From: Desmodus rotundus
Taxonomy: Eukaryota; Chordata; Mammalia; Chiroptera; Phyllostomidae
Length of the DNA stretch: 64,000 bases
Assembly (NCBI RefSeq): GCF_022682495.2
Contig: NC_071398.1
Span: forward strand, 31,375,426 to 31,439,425
Direction: 5' to 3'
The translations under genes and the position numbers were made by a program. Within the stretch, counting starts at the first letter, position 1. Every line of letters begins with the position of its first letter. The notes under the pieces are model-generated. The model searched no databases. It had not been told where the DNA came from and saw only the letters and a program-made list of their open reading frames with translations. Below, in pieces: positions 1-12,400 of this stretch.

Positions 1-257
1 CTGCAGAGACGCCCTTGGATCAGAGAAAACACCCCCAACCTGAGGCTCCTCGGCATTGGAAGGTGATGGCCCAGGCCTTTCCCCCACCCTGGGTTCTCCC
101 ATCCGAATCCCACCAGCCTTCTTTCCCCTCCCAGACGAGGCCCTTCTCTGTGGTGGTTCAAGGTGGGGACACTCCACAAACGCCCCTGCCCCCGCCCCCT
201 GCCCCCCACTGGCCAAGACCAGAGTCCACACAACCTCAGAGGCAGGGGCAGGCGCAC
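1..257 (-). other. PIEZO1: PIEZO1 intron 16 (partial), probable exon 17 acceptor at the edge
   Basis: The intron starts with GTGCGC at 257. Read on the minus strand, the sequence ends at the window edge with a pyrimidine-rich stretch and CTGCAG, a good acceptor, so exon 17 probably begins just outside. No coding similarity to the next PIEZO1 segment is seen inside these 257 bases. Confidence 0.6.
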
Positions 258-440
258 CTGTGAACCCAGCGCGGGCGGCAGGTGGCAGGCAGGCGGATGC
301 ACTCCAGGTCGGTGAGCTGCATGAAGGGCCGGTGGAAGTAGTGCAGCTGCAGGATGCAGGCGAGGAGGAAGAAGCCGGGAATGAAGATGCTGGAGAAGAG
401 CTCGGACACGCTGAACTGCTCCAGGCCCAGGTCCTCCAGC
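258..440 (-). CDS. PIEZO1: PIEZO1 exon 16
   Basis: It encodes LEDLGLEQFSVSELFSSIFI, then PGFFLLACILQLHYFHRPFM and QLTDLECIRLPATCRPRWVH plus two bases of arginine. This is membrane helix sixteen and the following cytosolic stretch. The acceptor is CCCCAG and the donor is GTGCGC. Confidence 0.96.
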
Positions 441-3400
441 CTGGGGAGGGGATACCATCAGCACCATCAAGCCCCTGAGGGCCCCAACATTGAGCCTGGC
501 AGGAGGAGGGGAGGCGCCCATACCCAGACCTCGCCCACCTGCCCACCCACCCACCCATGACTCACTGCTCGTCAGTGAAGCCTGTCAGGTTTCGCCAGTA
601 CATGGGGAAGTCCTGGAACTGGAAGGTGTAGACAGCAATGAGCACCAGCATGGTGTAGGCCACCACCAGCCACCAGAACACCTTGAGCAGCTTCCTCCAC
701 AGGCTGTAGTAGACCTGAAGGACAAGGTGTGTGAGGCCCCTCGGCAGTAAGGCTGGGCTGCCTGAGGATCCCACCCTGCCCACCCCCAAGTACCTGGAAG
801 AGGGTGAGGCAGAGCAGGAAGAGGAACATGTAGACGATCTTATAGACAACGAGGCGGCCTGCGAAGCTGACCACGATGAACATGCCGGCGCACACATAGA
901 TCCAGTACTTGGCAGAGAGGCCCGTGACCAGCTTCTCCAGACTCTGGAGCAGCGTCCAAGTCCTCGTGTGCTCTGAGGGCCAAGCCAGGGAACAGGTAGA
1001 GGGTCGGGGGGTGTGACTTAAGGACCGGAAAGAAGGGAGCTGGCCCATCTGCCCCGCCCACTCACCTGTGTCCGCCACAGTAACCTCTATCAGCTCGGAG
1101 TTGGTCTTTTTCCCCTTCAGCAGCTTCTCCTTGACGAATTGGCGCAGTAGGAGCCAGAAGGTCAGTGTATACAGCAACTGGGATGGGGCGGGGCAGTGTC
1201 ACTGAGGGGCGGGTGGCCTGGCACCCCTCCCAGAGGCAGGGCCCCACCCAAGAAGATGTGAGAGACCCTCAGCAGGGAGGCGGTCAGCCAGGCCCCCTGC
1301 AGGGACAAGCTCCCCCTGGCACACGGTGCACACAAATTCTCACACAAGTGCACCCATTTGCATACTTATATATGAGGTCCACATGTATGCTCCCACATGC
1401 GCCCCCACATGCTTGTGGCACCCTGAGACCCAGGGGCAGTGTGCAACACTGATAGAACCTGTCCTAGGCGGATGGGGGCAGCACCCCCTGAAACACAAGG
1501 TCATCACTCATTCACTCAAGCAACCACTCTGGGCTGTTCACTAGGGACCCCATGGTGACCACCAGACAAGGGCCTGCCCTCCGGGACTCCCACTCAACAG
1601 GGAGCTGGCCACAAACAGAATGGCACTGTCACAGGCCCTCCTGTAGAAACCCAAGGCGCCAGCATGTGTTCACAGCTGCCGTGGGGTGAGGGGCACTCAC
1701 CATGGCACCCAGGTCCAGGCAGGGGTAGCGGGTGTGCTCCAGCCCCAGCTGGCGCAGTCTGACAGGACCCAGGGTGGCAGGCAGCTCAGAACGCAGGTCC
1801 ATGGCCCACACGTAGCGCAGGCTGCACAGCGCCAGCCCATAGAGCAGGATGAAAGGTGAGCAGAGCATGGCCAGCTGGTGGCGGCTGCGCACAGTCCAGA
1901 TGAGGCAGGCCCAGAGCAGCAGCACGAAGGTCAGCCAGCTGTGGTAGGTGATGCTCCACACCTGGATGGCAGGGGCTGGTGGGCATGGCTGCACAATTCG
2001 CCTGGCCCAGTCCCAACCTGCTCTCCCAGGATGTCAAGGGGGCTGGGCCCCCAGGGAGGTGCTCAGACAGGAAGGCAAACATACCCCATCAGCCTGGAGC
2101 AGTGGCACAGGACACGACACCCCACATCTCACACATACACACACACACACACACACGAATGCACTTATACATGCACACTCACATAATAACACACACTCAC
2201 ATGTACACGTGCATACACATGCCACCCACATTTACATGTGTGCACGTTCTCTCACACACACACACACACACACACACATACATGCTCACGCACAGCTATG
2301 GGCTGGCCAGGGTTGCCTGTGGCCCAGCAGGACACAGCTCCACCCATTTCTGGTGAGAAAGCATCAGGCTGTGAAACATGGGCTGCCATCCACCTCTCGC
2401 TGCATGTGAGGGAGCCCGTGGGAGGGCCCACCGAGGCTGGCTGCTCCTTACCATCATGGCAATGAGGGCGCACACATAGCTCTGGTTCATGACGATGTGG
2501 CCCAGGCCATGCAGTACAGACGTCTCTCTTGGTTCAGCCAGCCTGGAGCACACTACAGGGTGGGGGCAGGTGTCACTTCGGAAGCTCCCACATCAACAGG
2601 CCAGAGCCCCTCGCCCGCAGTTGACTTTGTCTTATAATGTGGCTGGGATGCTGGAGCAGCAGCCCACTGGGAGAAGGGAGCTGCTCAGTAGTCAGCACTT
2701 GGTAGGCACCACAGGTGGAGAAGGCAGGTTCCTATGTGACCCTGCCCCCAACTGTCACGTGACCCTGGGCAGTCCTTGACCCTCTTCAGGTCTCAGTTTC
2801 CAAGGCTCTGAAGGGACAGGATGGACAAGATGGCCCTGACTGCCTTCCAGTTCTGTGGGTGTGCAAGTCCCCAGGGCGCCAGGTCCTGAGGCCAGCGACA
2901 GCTGCCGCTTCATGCGGGGGCAATCCACAAAATGGAAATCAAGGCTTAGGACAAAGAAAGAGCACCCAGAAAAGGTCCCAGCCCTCCCCAGCTGGCATCT
3001 GCCCAGATGACAGCCACCCCAGGCCTCTGGGCCAGCGCAAGGCAGAGCAGTCAAGTTCTCCAGAAACTGGAAGGCAGGCGTGGAGAGGATGAGAGACCTG
3101 GGGTACCCCCACCCCCTGCAGGTCGGCAGCAGGGATTCAGATCTGCACAGCTGGAGAGGCCAACGTGGCGACACAACCCAATGGCCACTAGGGGGCAGCA
3201 CCAGCATGCCCACAAAAGGAGGTGTCCCTAGGCTGCCCCGGGAGCTTGATACTCACAGGGGCGTTGCTGGACAGGGCTATGGCTGGTCAGGTCATGCACG
3301 ATGCAGTTGTCAGCCTCAGAGTCAGGCCCCGTGGGCGTGGGCATCAAGCCCTGAAGAAGTGAGCCAAGACCCAGTGAGCCAAGCCCATGGGCAGGTGGGT

Positions 3401-6400
3401 GCAGCCCCACCACTCAGCCCAGTCTCCTCACCTGGGCAGCCCTGGCCTGGCCCTCGGGCCACCGGTCCACCTCAGTCAGCTCTACCTCCCGCTCCTTGAC
3501 GCCACCAGCTGCCACTTTTGTCTACAGAGACCAGAGCAGAGCTCAGTTCCCCACCCTGCCCAAGAGCTGAGGCCTGAAGGAAGAGGGGGTGTCCAGAGGT
3601 GTGAAGATGGAGGAGGGCTGCTGGCCCTGGGCGCCCACCTGGTCTGGGGGGTGGTGTATGTGGAGCTTCAGAAGCGAGGTCACAGTGTAGTACAGGAGCA
3701 GCAGGATGCCGGGGCTCACGTACACAGGCCAGTCGTGGCTGGTGTTGAGCACCAGCATGTTGGAAGTGGAGCAGTTCGTGTGGGCCACAAAGTCCTTAAG
3801 ACCGAAAACCCTGCCCAGAGAAGGCATGGCACTCACCTCTGGCTGGGGAGGAGGGGCCAGGTGGGCAGGGCCAGGATGAGGGGCCTGAACAGAATGGGAC
3901 CTATTCAGGTGAATCCTCACCTGGCCCAGATACCAGCAGGTGGGAGCTTGTCCTGAATGAAGGGCATCTGGTAGCAGTAGAGGCAGATGAGATGGCCGGC
4001 ACCAAAGCAGCTCAGTATGACACAGAGTGCGCTGAAGCCCAGGGAGCTGATGGGAAAATGGCAGGCCCACCAGGTGCAGATGCCCAGGAAGAACAGGAAG
4101 TAGACACTGGAGAAGGCTGAGGGGTGGGCGATGCCTGCAGAATCAGACAGAGGCATGCAGGGTCATGCCCAGCGGGGCCGTGTGACCTCATCTCATTGTT
4201 CAGCGGGGAGCTCAGCAGGTACCAAAACCCCTCAGTGTGACATGCAATGCTGGGATCTCCACTCCCTTCCCAGTGGGTACCTGCCAGCGCCAGCAGCACT
4301 ATGGCCAGGGTCCGCCCAGCAGCCACCAGCAGCCAGTGAGCCGTGATCCGGAACCGGGCAGCCAGCCTCAACCTCCGCTTGGGGACCAGCACAGGGGCTC
4401 CCTGCAGCACTGCCGGGGAGCTGGCGTCCACTTCCCTGTCATCATCATCCTGCCAAGGTCACAGAGAGGAATGGAGGTCAGAGACACAGCACTCAAGCCA
4501 CCGGGGAGGAAGGGGGGCTGCCCCTCTGAGGGCAACGGGCTGACAGCCCAAGTGTAGACCTGTGTGGCTCTTCTCACCCACGGTTGCCGCCTCACCTCAC
4601 TGAAGTGCACGGCCCTGCAGGCCTTCCTGGAGACAGCTTGCCTAGCCCTGGCACGCATGATGACCAACATGTGGGGGCGGACTGTAGACTATTCTAGAAC
4701 CCCTCGAGGGCCTCTCCTTTATCTCCCCATCTAGACCAGGGGCCCTCATGGACAGGCAGTCCCCACAGATTCCTGCATGAATCCTCAAAGCCCCTGGCCC
4801 TGCTCAGTTTGGCTCCTGAGCAGGCCTCAGTAGGGATTTTATCAGACGAGATCAGGCACATTCACGGTGATGTGGCCGTAGACCCAGTAGGGATTTTTAG
4901 GAAGAACAGAAAGCGGTGCACGCATACATGCGTGTTTCACTTTACAGGTCAGAGCATCTTTACACCACTACACTTGGTTCCACAGGCTGAAGCAGCAATT
5001 TCCTTACAAGTAAAGAAGTGGAGGCTCGGAGGGGACACCAAGTTACACAGCTGTTTGCACCCTGCTCCCTCTCCACTGCCCATATGGGACCTCCAAGAGT
5101 GACAGACAGGGGCAGGGGCAGGGGCAGGGCCAGGTGCTAGAGTCTCCTGGTGCCCCCTGCCACTTCTGCTGGTGGCCAACCCTTTGGACGGATGGAGGTG
5201 GCCACCTGGCCAGGAGGAAACAGGATGGACCTTCCAGGCCTCCCCTGCCCATGGTGAGGACAGAGGTCCAACAGGGCTTGTTTCCCTGGCCCTGCCTCGA
5301 GGTTTCCCAGAATGGAGCTGTTTCCTGGACATCAGGTGGAGCCAGTGCGAGGCAGAAAGAATATGGACTCTGTGTCAGATGCCCTGGCTGTGCCCCAGGT
5401 CCCCATCTGTAAAATGGGCACCCTGCCTTTGCCTTTCCCAGCAGCTGAGGCAGCACTAGGCGACCGGGTCGCATCCCAGGTCCCGTTTCCCATCTGTGCA
5501 GCCTTGGGCAAGTCACCTAACCTCTCTGAGTCTGTTTGCTATCTATCAGATGTGGGCAGGGACCAGACGGGGAAGATGAACCAGACAGGTCCAGTCCTCA
5601 CAGAGCCTGGGTGTAGGGGGTAGAGAGGCCCCAGGGAGGCGTGGTTGAGTTGTGCCTGGAAGGAGGGGGGCAGGCCAGGGGAATAGGGCTATAGGACACC
5701 TAGGACCCTGGGGATCAGGGCAGGACCCAGGGCCCTGAGGTCGGAACTCATAACCAGGGTTCCCTCTAGACCCCGGAATGCAAGGAGTGGGAGGCTCTAG
5801 CCAGCCAGGAAGGGGGAGATGGCTGCTGGGAGGTGGGGCAGCCAGGCCTGAGCTCACCCGTGCCATAGCCTGGCCCCAGCCCTGGGAAAGCTTCTGAGAA
5901 GGCCTGTGAAAAATGAGCATATCTGGGAATGGAAAAAACAGGCAGCTGCTGGGTGGAAAGGCAGGTGCTTGCAGGCCGTCCGTGGTGTCCAGCCTGGCCC
6001 AGCCTGGCCCAGCCCCCGACTCAGCTCTCAAAGACCCCCCCGGGAAGCTGGGCAGAGATGCCCACTCATCTCCTCACCCCTCCCACGGCCCATCTCGCCC
6101 CCTCAGTGTGCCCATGCAGGTGGGTGGGACAGTCAGGGTATGTGCACGGGCCGCTCCTAACTCTGGGCTTTCCAACTGGGCACCTGTGAAAGGTGCCCCC
6201 ACTGCCCTGCTTCTAGGTCTGTCTATACCTGCCACCCCTGGTCAGCAGCGGGGCACAGGCTCTATGCCACCAAGGACACCTGGGTGAAGGTTGCCTGGCA
6301 GGCCAGAGTCCAGCCATGATGGGCAGTATGGAGTGAGGGGCTCACCCCTCCTGCCCACCTATAGATTTCTGGAAAAGTCCAGCCCCTTCCTAGCAAAGTT

Positions 6401-9400
6401 GTTCCAGGAAGCTCTGGCTCTGCTAATGAGGAAACCAGAGGCAGCCCTGGCCCAGGCGCCCTCTGGTGCCCACGTGACTCTGTGGGGAAGGAGGGGGCCG
6501 ACCCAGTTGGGGGGCCCCAAGGGCAGGCAGGAGGGTAGTTCCAGCCCTGGATCAACCCCCACAGAGGCCTGGAAAAGCCATTCGATCTCCAGGTCCCTAT
6601 TTCCCCCCTAAAATGTTGGTGTTGGCCTTGACCTGTGGGATGGGGCAGCAATGGTGGGACGACAGGCTGAGTCGGAGGCAGCCCGGATCACCCTGACCTG
6701 CTCTGGGAAGTCCCCTCCCCTCCATAGGCTCTTCTGTCGGTGGAGGCCCTCATGCCCTGTGAGCCTTAGCTATAGGACAAAGGGATGCTGGGCCAGGGTT
6801 GAGGAGAAGCCTGTGGCCCCCAGGAGGTTTTTGTGCCAGGACCCCTGCATGGTCACAGATCTTGCCCAGCCCTGGAGACCAGGCCCTGCTGGATGGAGGG
6901 CCCAGGCAAGCTCTGGACTACAGCCTTGTGAAGGACAGAGGGGCGCTGAGCCTTCAACTGAGGAGGACACCAAGGGCCCCACACTCACACCCTACCCAGT
7001 GAAGACCCCCTCACCCAGGGCAGCACCCTCCAAGGACAGTGTCTGATTTAGGGCTTTGCTGGTCTGAACCTATACAGCCCCCACCTTGCCCACAAGCCCA
7101 CTGATGCCGTCGTGGGAGTGGCTTCTCAGACATCCCTCCCTGTGTCCGTCAGTCTACCTGTCTGTCAGTCCCTAGGCTCCTGGATGGTTGGCACAGACCA
7201 TCCTTCAGCGCTGCTGCCTCCCCACTGCCCTGTGGCCACCAAGAATCTCCTCGAGGATGGTCTCTAAGGGCACAGACACCGCCTGGGTTCCCCGAATGTG
7301 CCCCCTCAAGGGAGCCCTGCCAGAATCACACCACATTGCTAGTACTCCGCTCCCTCGGGACAGGCATCTTCTCTCCCCTCTGGTACCCTGTCTTTTCACA
7401 ATTAGCACATACTGACTTTTTACAAGTAAAAGTCCACATTTGTTATAAAAGTGAAAAAAGAAAAGTAATCCTCAGCTGTCTGGGTTTCAGCTCTAGAAAG
7501 CCCCTCCCCCACACAAGTGCACCCTGCCCACCGCAGCCCACCTGCTCCTGGGAGCGCTGGCTCCTCTGGGCTTCCCGGGTGAGGCGTGCGCAGAGGCCAA
7601 GGCACACAGCAGAGACCACCAGGATGCCCAGGTCGGGGGCCACCAGACGCACAGCATTGGGGATGTCCTTCAGGTCCAGCCTGTGAAGGGCAGGAGAGTC
7701 CATTGGTCAGCCCAGGAGGGCAGGTACCAGCAGGGAGGGTGTGGACCATCCCCTTGGGCCTGGGAAATCCCAGAGGGGAGCGGGGGGGGGGGGGGGGGGT
7801 GTTTCTCACCTCGTGACCCCTATGTGTCGGGATAGGTTCTCCCAGTGGCTGCCTGCGGAGAAAGATACACGGGAACAGGTCAGGCAGGTGGGCAACCTCT
7901 CCTATCACCAGGAGGCCCTTGCAGCCCCAGATTCACAGAATGCCTGCTCTCTAGAACACCCATGGCTGGTCTCAGGGATGCTTAAAAACACTGTATTTAC
8001 TGATAGGGAAACTGAGGCCCAGCCAGGAAAGCCAAGTGGATCAAAGGCCCTTCAGTTCTGTCTGGCAGGGCCTAAGTGGCTGGGAGGCTGGGCCAGGCAC
8101 TCAGACCCGTCTGCAGAAGCTGGCTGCTCCTCAGGGGCTGGAGTCGGGAAGCCTGGTCCCAGAGCCACCAGGACGAGCACACCTTCGAGGCCCCTGACTT
8201 CCCTCCAGTTTCTGAACTGCAGAATGAAATGGGAAGACAGATGTGGCACCCTGCCTGCACAGCTGAGTGTGCAGACTGGGGCGCTGACGTCGAGGGAGCC
8301 TGAGGGCTGAGTGCCAGCTGGAGGGACCAGCTGGGAGTGAAAGGGTGAAGGGTGGTGGGGATGAGTCTCTAAACCCCAGCAGGCACAGGAGGAAGATGCC
8401 GATGGAGGGACAGGGGCCTGAGAAGGCCAGGGCTGCCCCGGAGTCGGACTCCAGGCTCTGGGATGAGCGCTGTATTGGTGCTCGGTCCAGCCCCATGGGC
8501 AGCCTTACTGGGGCAACACTTTACTCAAGCCATCTCAGCTGGACGTAAATCATAGACAGGCACTTGGGTGGCCCTTATTAGGCAAAGCCTGGATGGGACA
8601 GAGTAGCCAACCTCCCTGAGGAGACCTGGGGTTCTTACAAGGCTGCAGTGGCTCTCTCGCCTTTCTCCTCCAGCTAGCTGCTAGCTCTCCCCCGGGCCTG
8701 CTGCCCCTAGGCACCTCTTCCCCACCACTTAGTAACTCACAGTTTGACCCCAGAAGCTGGTCCAGGCCAGGCACGGTGTGCAGGCATATCTGGAAGGTGA
8801 GGTGGGCTGCCAGGAAGAGGAGGCTGAAGGCCAGCAAGGCTCGGAGGAGGCGGCCAGTGTGACCTATGGGCAGAGGGAAGGGGTGAGGCCAGCACACAGC
8901 CCTGGTCACCAGCCCTGAGCCAGGCCCCACCGACCGGCCCTGGACACACACTGAGCATGTACGTGGGGTCCCCAGGGGCTGCCAGCAGCTGGTCTCATGA
9001 AGTGCTCTGCTCCCTCCCACTGACCGCTCATGGCAACCCCATGGGTGGGCACTATCGTGAGTCCTGGTTTACAGACAGAGAGCTGAGGGGACATGAACAC
9101 AGTCACAAAGCAGGGACTCAGCAGAGCACAGCACATCAGCCCACCTGCTGCCTGGGGAGGGGGGACAAGGGGAGCAGAACAGTTGGGGGCAGAAGCCAGC
9201 ACAGAAAGGAAAGGCCCCCCACACTTGGGGAGACACCTTCAGGTTTGTTCATGTGTCCAGCGAGCATCCGAGTCACCCTGCTCTGCCTTGGCCGCAGAGC
9301 GCTGCTTCACTTCATAGTGTGGACTGAAAACATTCACCAGGGCTGGGCGGGGAAGGGGGACAGGACGGGGACCCTGGCTCTTCAAAAACAGTGGGAGAGC

Positions 9401-12400
9401 CTCACCTTCCTGAGGGACGTCATGGAGCTAAACGCTTCCCGTGTGTGCAGAACGAGTGACGGTGGCCAGTGTACCAGCACCCGCTCTGTTGGTGGGGGTC
9501 GGGGGCTGAGAGCCGAGCTGGGGTCACGGCCCATGAGCACAGGTGGGGGCAGTCCTGAACAAGCGCCCTCTCTGCTCCTTGCACTTGGTGGGATGTGGCA
9601 TTCACGGCCAGGGCTGCACCCTGCTCCCTAGGAAGCAGAGCTCAGGAAGGACTGGAGTCGCCTCTGCCCTGTGAGTAGGTGGGCAGCACCCGCTCTGTGC
9701 TCTGTGCGAGGCCAGGGCCAGAGACGCCCACGTGGTTCTTACTGTCTCACTCTGAGCTCTGAGTCCCGGGCTTAGGAACCAGCTGCGGCAGCTTCTTCCT
9801 CCAGTCCCCAGCCTTTCGGCAGAAGCCCCCAGGTCCTCACCCCTGGTGGCAGGCTGATTTGCTAATGACAACGCCCAGAGCAGCTGGACCCTCTTTTGAC
9901 TTCCTGGAGCATGGGGACAGTTGGGGTCACCATCACACCAGCTTTCTCCTGCCCAGAGACTGGCAGGCTCAGGGCCCATGTCTGTTTTGTTCACTATCTT
10001 TCAGCACAATCACTATTTGTTGAATAGACTCAGAACTGGCCCATCTTCCTCCCCCAGGGCTGGCCTAGCAGGTGACACTTCGGGAGGGACATGTGAGCAC
10101 CCACGATAAAGGCCCAAATCCTTCAGCATTCAACTGCTGTCTCACCTGATTTCACCAAGGGAAGCCGGGCTCAGAGAGGGCAAGGGACTCCTTCAGGCAG
10201 CCCAAGGAGGCACCTGGCAGGACCCTGTGCTTCAGTCATTTCCATGCCCCTCCTAGCCCTGACATTCTGACTCTTTGAGCACAGCCTCTGACTTGCAGTG
10301 GGTAGGGGTGAGCGGGGTGAGCAAGAGGGAGAGCAGGGTGGAGCTGGTGGAAGAAACAGCCCGCTGGCAAGAAGGAGAAATGGAAAATGAATGGGAGAGT
10401 CTGGCCCTGGTCCCTGGTTGGCCCCTGTGCTCAGAGCACCAGGCCAAGAGGAGGGAGATGCTGCAGGCCTCCCCATAGGAGGTTAGAGCTGGGCTGCCAG
10501 TGGGGCATTGTGCAGGGTTCCTGGGGGAAAGAACCTGCCAGGGGCCAGCCTGCTCCACCTCCCTACTGGAAGCCCACAGGAGCCACAGGGTTCAAAGGCA
10601 AAGCTTCCCCTCTACCCCCACCCCACACCACTGTTCAGCCTCCCCTCTGTCTGGCTCGCCTACACGGCTCCTCTCCTGCAGATCTGGGAAGTCACAGTGG
10701 GTGATGTGGTGGGAGGGGCACCTGCCCAGGGCTACCCCTGTCCTATTCCACAGACCCAAGACACAAAGACCTGAGGCTGCTCTTGACGGCGCCGTAAAGA
10801 CTGATGGGCTCCTCGTATACGCCGAGACCCATGGGTCAGAGAGGGAAGCCCGAGGCCTACAGCTCACTCCTGACAGCCTTCCTGTCCGGCACCCTGGGCA
10901 TCCATCTGCAGGCATGTCAGATACCAGCACTTCCCACTGCCTCCCCCTCCCCTTCCCGGTTCATTTCTCAGTTGGCTGCCATATCCTGGACCCTGTGCCA
11001 GCACCCAGCCAAAGGGCCAGGGCCCTGGCTCTGCAGCTTTATCCTCCTTCCCAGCTGGTAGAGGCAGAGAGGGTCCAAGAGGCACCACTGATCTGTGGGG
11101 ACAGACGGAGGCTGAGGCAGGTGCTCCAACCTGGCCCTCTTCTTGGGGGTTGGCTGTGGACCTGCAGCTACTTGCCAGCACCCAAAATGTCCATTTCTAA
11201 CCCCTGCCCCCAGCCCTAAGCTCCTGATGCCTCCTTGGGAGCCTGGTGGCATCTCGAATTCCTCCACCTCCAGGCCCTGCTGAGCCCCTGCTCCCTCACT
11301 TGGTCAGCTCCTCCACCTCTAATGCTGGCCTCACCTCCAGGAAGAGGGGGGGCAGGGGGAGGTCCTGCCTGGCACTCAACACATCACTTATCAAAGGTGG
11401 GAGGCTCTCCCGCCTGCCCAAGCCCAACTGAGCGGAGAGCGGCCAGTCCCCTGGGCCTGGGAATTCACACCTGGGTAGCCGGCAGCAGGGACGGGCCAGC
11501 CCAGAGAGAATGGCTCTGGGCTGGGTGAGCAGGGTGCCTGGCAGTTGAGATTCCTGCGTCTGCTCAGGAGGCAAAAGGTGTGCAGCTGGGGCCCCCATTA
11601 GAGGTACTGGAAACAGGTCCCTACAGGGACTCTGAGGTTCGGTGCTGACTACCTACTGGAAGAACGAATGGCTACCATAGTGGGCAGAGGGGGGAGCTGA
11701 GGGGAGTCGGGAGGAGGGCACTGGCCCATCTGTTACAGTTGCTGGAAGGTGCTGCCTGCCCTCTCCCCTGGGGGCCTTAGTGGCACTCACTTGCCATGCA
11801 AGGCCCACACAGGCAGGTGCCCTCTGTACATGGCATGGAAACTGCCCATCCTGGAGGTGCTGGGGCTCCCATGTAGGGGCTTCATGCCCAGGAGGGAAAC
11901 TCCAGAGAAACAGGAAGAGGGGCTGGAAGACCGAGGGTCCCAAAAGCACAGGAATGAGGGCTCCTCCCAGAGAGGGGGTTTGCAAAAGAGCATCTGTCTG
12001 ACCTAGAGCGGGAGCCCTGGGTCTGAGCCCTTCAAAGTGGCCTGACAGTGGCTGCTCAGTTCGCAAAGGCTCCAGAGCGTCCCCGTTCTCAGCAGGGCCT
12101 TGACTCCCGCTGTGCACCCCCAGCCCCAGTTCACAGACCCCCAGCCTCCCACTTGTCCACGAAGGCCCTGCTCACACTGCCCTCTTCTGGGGCAGCCCAC
12201 GCCCCTTGCAGATGTGCCAACCCCAGGGCTAAGCTCCTGGGCTGTGATGAGGGCCCTCCCCCCACACACAATCCAGGCAAAGGCCAAGCAGGACAGGTGG
12301 GGTATGTGTGAGGGTCCCCTGGGATGGCACAGGGGTGCTCCAGGAAGTGCTCTGAGAAGCCACGGGAAGAAGGGGTGTCCTCCAGTTGTCCAAGGTTGCA

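Larger units (their letters stand above)
1962..2451 (-). other. PIEZO1: PIEZO1 intron 11
   Basis: A GT-AG intron of 490 bases dominated by two (CA)n microsatellites and interrupted CA/CATG sequence between them. Confidence 0.85.
4450..7541 (-). other. PIEZO1: PIEZO1 intron 5
   Basis: A 3.1 kb GT-AG intron. It contains MIR-like remnants (about 4960-5045 and 5355-5600), a short GGGGCA tandem run and a small CCTGGCCCAG duplication at about 5990-6012. The rest is unremarkable GC-rich sequence. Confidence 0.8.

Noticed and set aside
2034..2465. Several Thr-His or Cys-Val-rich frames
   Set aside because: Translations of (CA)n microsatellites in intron 11.
3387..3956. 189-codon plus-strand frame over PIEZO1 exons 7-9
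   Set aside because: Antisense shadow of real exons on the minus strand.
4368..4670. Possible extra PIEZO1 exon around 4600-4660 with a good donor
   Set aside because: Exon 5 joins exon 6 (4449-4281) in phase and matches the family. The extra piece has no PIEZO1 similarity.
7741..8310. 189-codon plus-strand frame across PIEZO1 exon 4
   Set aside because: Antisense shadow crossing a homopolymer; no similarity to any family.
10500..11219. 239-codon plus-strand frame in intron 2
   Set aside because: Low-complexity P/S/G/R composition and no homologous pattern; intronic.
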